From Burkholderiales bacterium (GTDB lineage: Bacteria; Pseudomonadota; Gammaproteobacteria; Burkholderiales; Burkholderiaceae): DNA of 5,658 nucleotides. Position 1 is the stretch's first letter, and every line of letters starts with the position of its first letter. The DNA is taken from assembly GCA_903643055.1 (NCBI GenBank), contig CAHJWV010000674.1:1-5658 (forward strand). The letters are read 5' to 3'. The notes beneath the pieces are model-generated. The model made no database searches. It was not told where the DNA came from and saw only the letters and a list, made by a program, of their open reading frames with translations. This document shows positions 1-5,412 of this stretch, piece by piece. A program made the translations under genes and the position numbers.

Positions 1-2
1 AG

Positions 3-1388
3 TCGGGCAAATCGATCTACGACGGCTGGATCAGCGACTCCGACCTGATCGGCACGCACTACCGCTACGGCAAGATCTTGAACCTGACCGACTACATGAG
101 CGGCGCCGGCAAGGAGTTCACCAACCCCGGTCTCGACCTGAAAGATTTCATCGGCACCAGCTTCACGACCGCGCCCGACAAGAAGCTGTACCAGCTGCCC
201 GATCAGCAGTTCGCCAACCTGTATTGGTTCCGCGCCGACCTGTTCGCACGCGACGACCTGAAGGCGAAGTTCAAGGCCAAGTACGGCTACGACCTGGGCG
301 TGCCGCTGAACTGGTCGGCCTATGAAGACATCGCGGAGTTCTTCAGCGTGGATGTCAAAACCATCGACGGCAAGCCGATCTACGGCCACATGGACTACGG
401 CAAAAAAGACCCGTCGCTCGGCTGGCGCTTCACCGACGCGTGGCTGTCGATGGCCGGCGCGGCCGACATCGGCATCCCGAACGGCAAGCCGGTCGACGAA
501 TGGGGCATCCGTGCGTCGGAAGACGGCTGCACGCCGCAAGGCGCTTCGGTCTCGCGCGGCGGCGCCACCAACTCGCCGGCGGCCGTTTATGCGCTGACCA
601 AGTACGTCGAGTGGATGAAGAAGTACGCGCCAAAAGAAGCCACCGGCATGACCTTCGGCGAATCGGGCCCGGTGCCGGCGCAAGGCCAGATCGCGCAGCA
701 GATCTTCTGGTACACCGCGTTCACCGCCGACATGACCAAGCCCGGCCTGCCGGTGGTCAATGCCGATGGCTCGCCGAAATGGCGCATGGCCCCCGGCCCG
801 AACGGCCCGTACTGGAAGCAGGGCATGCAGAACGGCTACCAGGACGTGGGCTCCTGGACCTTCTTCGAAGGACATGACGCCAACAAGGTGGCCGCGGCCT
901 GGCTGTATGCGCAGTTCGTGACCGCGAAGACGACCTCGCTGAAGAAGTCGATCACCGGGCTGACCTTTGTTCGCGACAGCGACATCCGCAGCGATTACTT
1001 CACCAAGAACGCCAACAAGTATGGCGGCCTGATCGAGTTCTACCGCAGCCCGGCGCGTGTGGCCTGGACGCCCACCGGCACCAACGTGCCCGACTACCCG
1101 AAGCTCGCACAGCTGTGGTGGAAGAACGTGGCGGTGGCCGTGACGGGCGAGAAGACGCCGCAGCAGGCGATGGACAACCTGGCCGAGGAGATGGACCAGG
1201 TGATGGCGCGGCTGGAGCGCGCCGGCATGGCCCGCTGCGCGCCGAAACTGAACCCGAAGGGCGACCCGGCCAAGTACCTCAGCGACAAGGGCGCGCCATG
1301 GAAGAAGCTGGCCAACGAGAAGCCGAAGGGCGAGACCATCGCCTATGACACGCTGCTCAATGCGTGGAAGGCCGGCAAGGTGCGCTGA
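3..1388 (+). CDS. ABC transporter substrate-binding protein, glycerol/carbohydrate type (GlpV-like), C-terminal part
   Basis: This is the periplasmic ligand-binding component of an ABC importer, extracellular solute-binding family 1. The frame is open from the first complete codon at position 3 to the TGA at 1386-1388, giving about 461 residues; the signal peptide and start lie left of the window. The TTG at 78 is internal, because family-like sequence (YDGWISDSDLIGTHYRYGK) runs upstream of it. Recognisable blocks include YQLPDQQFANLYWFR, YGYDLGVPLNWSAYEDIAEFF, GHMDYGKKDPSLGWRFTDAW, ARGGATN-like SRGGATNSPAAVYA, PAQGQIAQQIFWYTAFTADM, YQDVGSWTFFEG and SPARVAWTPTGTNVPDYPKLAQLWW. From memory these match the roughly 570-580-residue binding proteins encoded beside rhizobial and burkholderial glycerol-type permeases (GlpV-like), so about 110 residues are missing. 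The substrate is inferred, not shown. In such operons the binding protein is often the last gene, which fits the convergent gene 55 bp downstream. No frameshift or stop is seen inside it. Confidence 0.88.
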   Translation, partial: SGKSIYDGWISDSDLIGTHYRYGKILNLTDYMSGAGKEFTNPGLDLKDFIGTSFTTAPDKKLYQLPDQQFANLYWFRADLFARDDLKAKFKAKYGYDLGVPLNWSAYEDIAEFFSVDVKTIDGKPIYGHMDYGKKDPSLGWRFTDAWLSMAGAADIGIPNGKPVDEWGIRASEDGCTPQGASVSRGGATNSPAAVYALTKYVEWMKKYAPKEATGMTFGESGPVPAQGQIAQQIFWYTAFTADMTKPGLPVVNADGSPKWRMAPGPNGPYWKQGMQNGYQDVGSWTFFEGHDANKVAAAWLYAQFVTAKTTSLKKSITGLTFVRDSDIRSDYFTKNANKYGGLIEFYRSPARVAWTPTGTNVPDYPKLAQLWWKNVAVAVTGEKTPQQAMDNLAEEMDQVMARLERAGMARCAPKLNPKGDPAKYLSDKGAPWKKLANEKPKGETIAYDTLLNAWKAGKVR

Positions 1389-1403
1389 AGCGGGTCAGCG
1401 GCC

Positions 1404-1441
1404 CGGCCCCATCGGCCCACGTGCCTTCGGCAGCGGGGCCG
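1404..1441. terminator. Weak candidate bidirectional hairpin between convergent genes
   Basis: A 7-bp perfect G+C stem is formed by CGGCCCC at 1404-1410 and GGGGCCG at 1435-1441. Its 24-nt loop holds a smaller TGCC/GGCA hairpin at 1422-1432. It starts 15 bp after the stop of the solute-binding-protein gene and ends 2 bp before the stop of the convergent methyltransferase, where a shared terminator would sit. There is no T-tract on either side, so this is not a textbook intrinsic terminator, and in G+C-rich DNA such stems can arise by chance. Confidence 0.3.
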
Positions 1442-1443
1442 CC

Positions 1444-2256
1444 TCACGCGGCCGCTGAATCGAATTCGAAAAGGCGGTAACCATCGCGCAACGGGCGCAG
1501 CAGCGTGTTCAGCAGCCAGCGGGGCAGGCGCACCCCACCTTGCGCCACCGCGTGGCCGACGATCGATTCAGCGCTGTGCAATCGATAGCCCAGCGCGCTG
1601 ACAAAAGCACCAGGGTCGTCTGGCGCAGGCGTGGGCTCGCCGCCGAGTTCGCGGATCACCTTGAACAAGGGCTGGCTGAATCGCCGCGCAAAGGTCGCAT
1701 CCATCAGGTCGCAGACCAGGCTGTGCCCCGGCAGCACCCGGTGCAGCGCCTGGGTCGTCTCGCGCCATTGCGCAGGCGTCAGGTACATGCTGACGCCTTC
1801 CATCACTACCGTGACCGAGGGCGTGCCGGCCCAGGGCGCGAGCCGCGCAGCGACAGTGTCGTGCGCGAAGTCGATCGCGACACGCTGCAGCGGGTTCGGC
1901 GCCTGCGCCTGTGGCAGCTGTGCCTCTTTGCGCTCGATGATCGACGGCTGGTCGAACTCGATCCAGTGCCCGCCCGACAGGCGGAAGGCCCGCGTGTCGA
2001 AGCCGGCGCCGAGCAGCAGCACGGTCAGGTCGGGTGCCAAGCGAAGGCGCTTGCGCAGCAGGCCATCGATCAGATGATGGCGGGCGGCGTTCGACGCGTT
2101 GGGCCCTTTGAAGCCGGCAAAGCGCGCGTAGATGGCCTGCGCATCGGCATCCATGAAACGCTCGGCGAGGTGGTCTCCACACACCGGGGTGATGCTGCGG
2201 GCGTCGGCCGCGCGGGCACCGCAACAGTAATAGGCGGTCTGGGCGATCGGGTCCAT
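1444..2256 (-). CDS. Class I SAM-dependent methyltransferase, LCMT/TIGR00027-type family
   Basis: A probable cytosolic methyltransferase using S-adenosylmethionine; the acceptor is unknown. From the chosen ATG the protein has 270 residues. The opening MDPIAQTAYYCCGARAADAR and the following VCGDHLAERFM are the usual N-terminus of bacterial leucine-carboxyl-methyltransferase-like proteins. The SAM-binding motif I is VLLLGAGFDTRAFRL (about 79-93). It is followed by the acidic loop EFDQP (100-104), a conserved K110, the motif-II-like AIDF (127-130) and the family hallmark MEGVSMYL (152-159). An in-frame GTG lies 24 bp upstream at 2278-2280 and would add eight residues. I prefer the ATG because family proteins begin at MD.IA.TAYYC and because a candidate promoter would start transcription near 2280. 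Neither start has a clear Shine-Dalgarno. The gene is convergent with the transporter gene and divergent from the YebC-like gene, so it is probably monocistronic. Family assignment is confident; the biological role is not. Confidence 0.9.
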   Translation of the reverse strand: MDPIAQTAYYCCGARAADARSITPVCGDHLAERFMDADAQAIYARFAGFKGPNASNAARHHLIDGLLRKRLRLAPDLTVLLLGAGFDTRAFRLSGGHWIEFDQPSIIERKEAQLPQAQAPNPLQRVAIDFAHDTVAARLAPWAGTPSVTVVMEGVSMYLTPAQWRETTQALHRVLPGHSLVCDLMDATFARRFSQPLFKVIRELGGEPTPAPDDPGAFVSALGYRLHSAESIVGHAVAQGGVRLPRWLLNTLLRPLRDGYRLFEFDSAAA

Positions 2257-2283
2257 GGGAAGTCGGGAAGGGGAATGCACCGC

Positions 2284-2314
2284 GCAGTAGGCGCGATGGC
2301 CCCCCGGGTGTCAA
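2284..2314 (-). promoter_or_regulatory. Candidate promoter for the methyltransferase gene
   Basis: On the minus strand a perfect -35 hexamer TTGACA lies at 2314-2309. Only weak -10 matches follow, such as CCTACT at 2291-2286 (17-nt spacing) or TACTGC at 2289-2284. The -35 lies inside a small interrupted palindrome, TGTC-AA-GACA (2309-2318 on the plus strand). The -10 lies inside a second one, CGCGC-N5-GCGCG (2281-2295). A start point near 2280 would leave a leader of about 20 nt before the ATG at 2256 and almost none before the GTG at 2280. The -10 is poor, so this stays tentative. Confidence 0.3.
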
Positions 2315-2450
2315 GACAAGGGAAGGCGCGTGGACATGCAGGCCGCGCATGTTGGGTGGCGGGTGGCATGGAGCAGGCGGTAGCTGAATGGGTCGAGCTG
2401 GAACGATTGCGGCTCGATCGCCGGCTTGACGGGACCTCGGCATTCGCCCC

Positions 2451-2488
2451 GTTCGCTTGCCCAAAGCGCCGGTCAGCGAACCTAGAAT
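2451..2488 (+). promoter_or_regulatory. Candidate promoter and inverted repeat upstream of the YebC-like gene
   Basis: A good -10 hexamer TAGAAT is at 2483-2488. The nearest -35-like sequence, TTGCCC, is at 2457-2462, a spacing of 20 nt, which is longer than ideal. A perfect inverted repeat, GTTCGCT (2451-2457) and AGCGAAC (2475-2481) with a 17-nt spacer, runs from the -35 region to just before the -10, where a repressor could occlude polymerase. The predicted leader is about 95 nt. The -10 is the strongest part of this call; the operator role is inference. Confidence 0.35.
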
Positions 2489-2573
2489 CGCAGACCGCTG
2501 CGCACGCCTGGGGCCTGTGCGCATGCTTCAATCGGCCCCCACCCCGCCAGCGGCAGGGAATGTCCAGCAACTC

Positions 2574-2579
2574 AAAGGA
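2574..2579 (+). promoter_or_regulatory. Shine-Dalgarno of the YebC-like gene
   Basis: AAAGGA at 2574-2579 ends 9 nt before the ATG at 2589. It fixes the start there, although the frame is open further upstream to 2457. The protein also begins in family style ([11 protein letters not shown]) at this ATG. Confidence 0.75.
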
Positions 2580-2588
2580 ATCTCAGAC

Positions 2589-3302
2589 ATGGGCGCGCAA
2601 TGGAAAGCAAAGCACAAGGATCTGGCCGCCAATGCGAAGGGCCGCTTATTCGGGAAGCTGTCGAAAGACATCATGATTGCGGCCCGCCACGGCGCCGACC
2701 CGGCCGCCAACTCGCGGCTGCGCCTCGTCGTCGAGCAGGCCCGCAAGGTCTCGATGCCGAAAGACACGCTGGACCGCGCGATCAAGAAGGGCGCCGGCCT
2801 GACCGGTGAAACCGTGCACTTCGAGAACGCGCTGTACGAAGGCTTTGCGCCGCACCGGGTGCCGGTGATGGTGGAGTGCCTGACCGACAACGTGAACCGC
2901 GCCGCCTCCGAGATGCGCGTGCTGTTCCGCAAGGGGCAACTCGGCACCTCCGGCTCGGTGTCCTGGGATTTCGACCACCTCGGCATGATCGAAGCCGAGC
3001 CGGCCGCGCCCGGCGCCGACCCCGAAGTGGCGGCCATCGAAGCCGGCGCACAAGATTTCGAGCCGGCCGATGAAGACGGCGTGACGATGTTTCTGACGGC
3101 TGCGGCCGACCTCGACCTCGTTAGCCGTGCCTTGCCTGCGCAGGGCTTCACGGTGCTGTCAGCCAAGCTGGGCTACAAGGCCAAGAACCCGATCGACCCG
3201 GCCAGCCTGGGCGCCGAGCAACTGGAAGAAGTGGAAAGCTTCCTGGCTGCGCTGGACGCGAACGACGACGTGCAAAACGTGTTCGCCGGTTTGCACGGTT
3301 GA
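2589..3302 (+). CDS. YebC/PmpR/TACO1-family protein, YeeN-like (YebC2) paralog
   Basis: The complete protein has 237 residues, near the usual 240-250 of the family. It is cytosolic. Members have been described as DNA-binding transcriptional regulators (PmpR) and, for mitochondrial TACO1 and more recently bacterial YebC proteins, as translation factors helping ribosomes through difficult (polyproline) stretches. Domain 1 covers about residues 1-75: the W5-K-x-K-H region, then [19 protein letters not shown] and [27 protein letters not shown]. The family hallmark follows as [23 protein letters not shown] (about 85-107), then [15 protein letters not shown] (about 118-132). The C-terminus ends in the typical [12 protein letters not shown]. 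The N-terminus is [11 protein letters not shown] instead of the MAGHSKW of canonical YebC, and the insert between domains is shortened, both as in E. coli YeeN. It is therefore probably the second paralog, with a canonical yebC elsewhere in the genome. The ATG follows a good Shine-Dalgarno. It looks monocistronic, with 236 bp before the next gene remnant. Its exact function here is not shown by the sequence. Confidence 0.92.
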   Translation: MGAQWKAKHKDLAANAKGRLFGKLSKDIMIAARHGADPAANSRLRLVVEQARKVSMPKDTLDRAIKKGAGLTGETVHFENALYEGFAPHRVPVMVECLTDNVNRAASEMRVLFRKGQLGTSGSVSWDFDHLGMIEAEPAAPGADPEVAAIEAGAQDFEPADEDGVTMFLTAAADLDLVSRALPAQGFTVLSAKLGYKAKNPIDPASLGAEQLEEVESFLAALDANDDVQNVFAGLHG

Positions 3303-3529
3303 GGCCCAGGCACCCGACGCTGAAGATTGAGCACACGGCACGGGCGTGAGTCGCTGCGTTCAAAAAGCGGGCCTGTCAACCGGAAACACCGGCGACGGTC
3401 ACGCTTGCGATGGCCCTCGTTGCCGCGGCCGGTGCTACAGCGGGAAGGCGAGGCGCGCACGAGGTGGAAAAGCGCACCCGATTCCGTCAACGCCCGAGGG
3501 TTCGGGTCGATCGTGCAACCTGTCTCCGT

Positions 3530-3533
3530 GAGG
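3530..3533 (+). promoter_or_regulatory. Shine-Dalgarno of the broken GGDEF-EAL gene
   Basis: GAGG at 3530-3533 lies 5 nt before the ATG at 3539. It supports that start over an in-frame ATG at 3410, whose extra 43 residues look like translated non-coding sequence (rich in R, A and G, no motif). A basic N-terminus followed by a transmembrane helix from 3539 is a normal beginning for this protein type. Confidence 0.5.
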
Positions 3534-3538
3534 CGTTC

Positions 3539-3877
3539 ATGCGGCTTTCGCCTCGTTTCGGCAAAGGTCCCAACCCGGCCGGCCGCTTCATTGCGCGCCT
3601 GATCTTCAGCGTCTTCGTTCTGAACCTGATCGTCGGCGTGATCGTCGCGCTCAGCCTGATCCAAAGCCGCAGCCGGCATGAGGAACGTGCGGCCACCGCC
3701 TCCAGGAACATCGCGTCGGGGCTCGAGCGCGAGATCTCCTCGACCTTCGAGAAGATCGACCCGGTGCTGCTGTCGGTGGCCGATGCGGTCGTGCGCACGC
3801 GGGCAGTGCTCAATGCAGATTCCGACGCGCTCGATCGCTTCATCAAACGCCAGAGTTTCCGGTCGGTATCAGCCTGA
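3539..3877 (+). pseudogene. N-terminal fragment: TM helix and start of CACHE-like sensor domain
   Basis: If translated, this piece gives 112 residues. A short basic tail (MRLSPRFGKG) precedes one strong transmembrane segment at about residues 17-41 (core LIFSVFVLNLIVGVIVALSL). Next comes an amphipathic helix region (residues 43-105, including IASGLEREISSTFEKIDPVL and SVADAV) like the long first helix of dCACHE sensor domains in membrane diguanylate cyclases. The family-like sequence ends at about LDRFIKRQ. The last residues, SFRSVSA, are frame-shifted reading of the PAS-tail DNA before the stop. No ligand-binding core and no second membrane helix remain. The sensor type is inferred from the helix pattern only. 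Confidence 0.65.
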
Positions 3878-3918
3878 GCCCGATCGACACCGAGCAGGGC
3901 AGCATCGTGATCGCCGCC
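3853..3918 (+). pseudogene. PAS-domain tail remnant in frame 1
   Basis: Frame 1 here reads EFPVGISLSPIDTEQGSIVIAA. This is the pattern of the last two PAS beta-strands in PAS-GGDEF proteins (typically DGSEFPVEISLSP..., then an IRDITER exit). The exit, IRDMSERRANE, continues in frame 2 from 3920, so a single extra base at 3919 splits the motif. The upstream PAS sequence (fold start, core helix and the RKDGS turn) is absent: bases before 3853 belong to the sensor fragment. Confidence 0.7.
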
Positions 3919-3919
3919 G

Positions 3920-4684
3920 ATCCGCGACATGAGCGAGCGCCGCGCCAACGAGGCCCAGATCGCCTTCCTCGCCCACCACGATGCGTGGACCGGCCTGCCG
4001 AACCGGCTGGTCGTTCAATCGCGCTTCGAGCAGGCGGCGGCGCAGGCCGACCGCACCGGCGGCAAGGTCGCGCTGCTGTTTCTCGACCTCGACAACTTCA
4101 AGGCGATCAACGATTCGCTCGGCCATTCGACCGGCGACACGATGCTGAAAGCCGTGGCACAGCGTCTGCGCGAATGCACGCGCGAGACCGATGCCGTCAG
4201 CCGCCAGGGCGGCGATGAATTCCTGGTCGTCTTCACCGGCCTCACTGGCCTCACTGGTGGAGAGGCCGCTGGCTCGATGGTGGAGAAGCTGATGCAGCGC
4301 TTCGAGCGGCCCTGCCTGGCCGATGGCCTGGAGATCGCCACTCCGTTCTCGCTCGGCATCTCGCTGTACCCAGACGATGGCCGCGACTTCGGCACCTTGC
4401 TGAAGAACGCCGACATCGCGATGTATCAGGCCCAAGGCGCGGGCCGCAATACCTACCGCCTCTTCAGTGAGCAGATGAACACCGAGGCCGCCGAGCAAGT
4501 GCACATGCGCAACGAGCTGCGGCCGGCGCTGGAACGCAGCGAGTTCGTGCTGCACTACCAGCCGCAGATCGAGCTGAGCAGCGGCCTGGTGGTGGGCGTC
4601 GAAGCGCTGATCCGCTGGACCATCCGAAGCAGGGCATGGTGCACTCCGGCCGCTTCATACCGGTCGCTGAAGAAAGCGGGCTGA
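3920..4684 (+). pseudogene. GGDEF (diguanylate cyclase) domain fragment running into the EAL start
   Basis: Frame 2 reads the PAS exit IRDMSERRANEAQIAFLAHHD, then the GGDEF domain: TGLPNRL, the metal-binding LFLDLDNFKAINDSLGHSTGD, and RQGGDEFLVVF with the intact GGDEF motif at 4208-4222. An RETD inhibitory I-site (4181-4192) lies five residues before it, so both catalysis and product feedback look preserved. The domain closes with SLGISLYPDDG and NADIAMYQAQGAGRNTYRLF. EAL then begins with FVLHYQPQIEL and GVEALIRW (E-A-L at 4601-4609). After W the frame is lost: the following residues up to the stop at 4682-4684 are out-of-frame EAL. The DALTGLPNR signature has W in place of L. The first in-frame ATG is 3929, with no Shine-Dalgarno, so independent translation looks unlikely. 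GGDEF identity is certain; activity is unknown. Confidence 0.85.
4238..4255 (+). repeat. 9-bp tandem duplication inside the GGDEF domain
   Basis: GGCCTCACT occurs twice in a row (4238-4246, 4247-4255), followed by GGTGG. It is in frame and yields GLTGLT just after the GGDEF-LVVF strand, in a surface loop that varies in the family. It looks like a replication-slippage duplication that added three residues. Confidence 0.7.
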
Positions 4685-5364
4685 TCGTGCCGATCGGCGA
4701 CTGGGTGCTCAACGAGGCCTGCCGCCAGGCCGTGGCATGGCGCGAGGCCGGCCTGCCGGAGCTGTCGATCGCGGTGAACCTGTCGGCCGTGCAGTTCGCG
4801 CGCGGCAACGTCGAGCTGATGGTGTGCAACGCGCTGCAAACCTCGGGGCTCGCGCCATCCAACCTCGAATTGGAGCTGACCGAATCGATCCTGATCGACA
4901 AGGTCGACAGCGTGCTGACCACCGTCACCCAACTGAAGCGACTGGGGGTCAAGCTGTCGATCGACGATTTCGGCACCGGCTATTCCAGCCTGTCCTATCT
5001 CAAACGCTTTGCGTTCGACAAGCTGAAGATCGACCAGTCCTTCATCCGCGACCTGACCACTGACACAGAAAATGCCGCCATCGTGCGCGCGATCGTGCAG
5101 ATGGCGCGCGGCCTGGGCCTGAAGACGATCGCCGAAGGCGTGGAAACCGAATCGACGCTGGCCGGGTTGCTTCAGTTCCAGTGCGATGCGGCGCAGGGTT
5201 ATCTTTTCGCGCGCCCGATGGCCGCTGGCCCGTGTGCCGAATACCTCGTCGCCGCAGCCAGGCGCACACCGCGTGGCGCCTGGTCGTCGACCTATGCGCC
5301 GCTGTCCTCCGATGGCGTTCGCCTACAGCAGGTCGTGGAGCTGCTGGCGCAACCGGCGGCCTGA
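4621..5364 (+). pseudogene. EAL (cyclic-di-GMP phosphodiesterase) domain fragment
   Basis: Frame 1 continues the EAL domain immediately after GVEALIRW of the previous frame: HPKQGMVHSGRFIPVAEESG, then IGDWVLNEACRQ. The remaining catalytic and metal-binding motifs are all present: AVNLSAVQF, ELELTESIL, SIDDFGTGYSSLSYLKRF (the DD pair at 4963-4968), DKLKIDQSFI, AEGVETE (E at 5134-5136) and AQGYLFARPM (Q at 5194-5196). With the E of EAL in the other frame, the usual phosphodiesterase residue set is complete. After the domain there is a nondescript tail ending VVELLAQPAA and a TGA at 5362-5364. The first ATG in this frame is 4636, after the EAL motif itself, so a product begun there would lack the catalytic glutamate. 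This piece is thus a broken part of the same gene, not a separate phosphodiesterase. Confidence 0.85.
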
Positions 5365-5412
5365 AGAACGCGGCCGGATCAACCCCGAGCGCTCACGCCG
5401 GCATTCACCGGC

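Larger units (their letters stand above)
2257..2588. other. Divergent intergenic region, no gene seen
   Basis: These 332 bp separate the methyltransferase from the YebC-like gene. Reading frames cross it on both strands, but they are extensions or shadows of the neighbours: their translations are rich in R, P, A and G and show no family motif. What it holds is a candidate promoter toward each side, an inverted repeat with 7-bp arms near the rightward promoter, and a short tandem GGGTGGC repeat at 2354-2367. No tRNA-like cloverleaf or clear riboswitch structure was seen. Confidence 0.6.
3539..5364 (+). pseudogene. Broken membrane sensor-PAS-GGDEF-EAL cyclic-di-GMP gene (diguanylate cyclase/phosphodiesterase)
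   Basis: The intact ancestor would sense a signal outside the inner membrane and make and/or degrade cyclic-di-GMP in the cytosol. Remaining parts, in order: a TM helix and the start of an extracytoplasmic CACHE-like sensor (frame 2, 3539 to about 3852); the last beta-strands of a PAS domain (frame 1, about 3853-3918); the PAS-GGDEF linker, GGDEF domain and EAL start (frame 2, 3920 to about 4618); and the rest of EAL (frame 1, about 4621 to the TGA at 5362-5364). Three lesions separate them. At about 3853 a junction joins sensor to PAS tail out of frame and skips the rest of the sensor, the second TM helix and most of PAS, so translation stops at 3875-3877. One extra base lies at 3919. One base is missing near 4619, so frame 2 stops at 4682-4684. 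Catalytic motifs survive. Three independent lesions favour true decay over one sequencing error, though assembly error or a misjoin at 3853 cannot be excluded. Full-length relatives would be several hundred residues longer (inference). Confidence 0.85.

Noticed and set aside
78..80. TTG as the start of the solute-binding protein
   Set aside because: Conserved family sequence continues upstream in the same frame to position 3, and no signal peptide follows the TTG. The true start is outside the window.
2354..2367. Tandem GGGTGGC x2 as a regulatory repeat
   Set aside because: Only two copies of a 7-mer in G-rich DNA, with no further copies nearby.
1568..2524. Second minus-strand frame (318 codons) overlapping the methyltransferase
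   Set aside because: Its translation is R/A/P/G-rich and it is simply another frame of the same gene and its upstream DNA. The SAM-binding motifs are in the other frame.
1540..2676. Long plus-strand frame (378 codons) opposite the methyltransferase gene
   Set aside because: It lies almost wholly antisense to a clearly recognisable methyltransferase, its translation has no family motif, and it runs through the intergenic region into the YebC-like gene. It is a high-G+C shadow frame.
3303..3538. Possible small gene, terminator or sRNA between the YebC-like gene and the GGDEF-EAL remnant
   Set aside because: The open frames lack a Shine-Dalgarno and motif, and no stable stem followed by T residues was found. 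The CCGG-N4-CCGG-type stem near 3380-3393 is too short.
3869..4555. Minus-strand frame of 228 codons antisense to the GGDEF domain
   Set aside because: The plus strand carries unmistakable GGDEF motifs. The antisense translation shows only a shadow pattern.
3913..4625. Programmed ribosomal frameshifting to join PAS, GGDEF and EAL
   Set aside because: No slippery heptamer or A/T-rich slip site is visible at 3919 or 4619, and the 3853 junction also skips whole domains. Mutational decay explains all three lesions more simply.
5387..5412. Hairpins GAGCGCTC (5387-5394) and GCCGG-N6-CCGGC (5397-5412) as a terminator after the GGDEF-EAL remnant
   Set aside because: The stems are only 4-5 bp with no T-tract, which is expected by chance in G+C-rich DNA.
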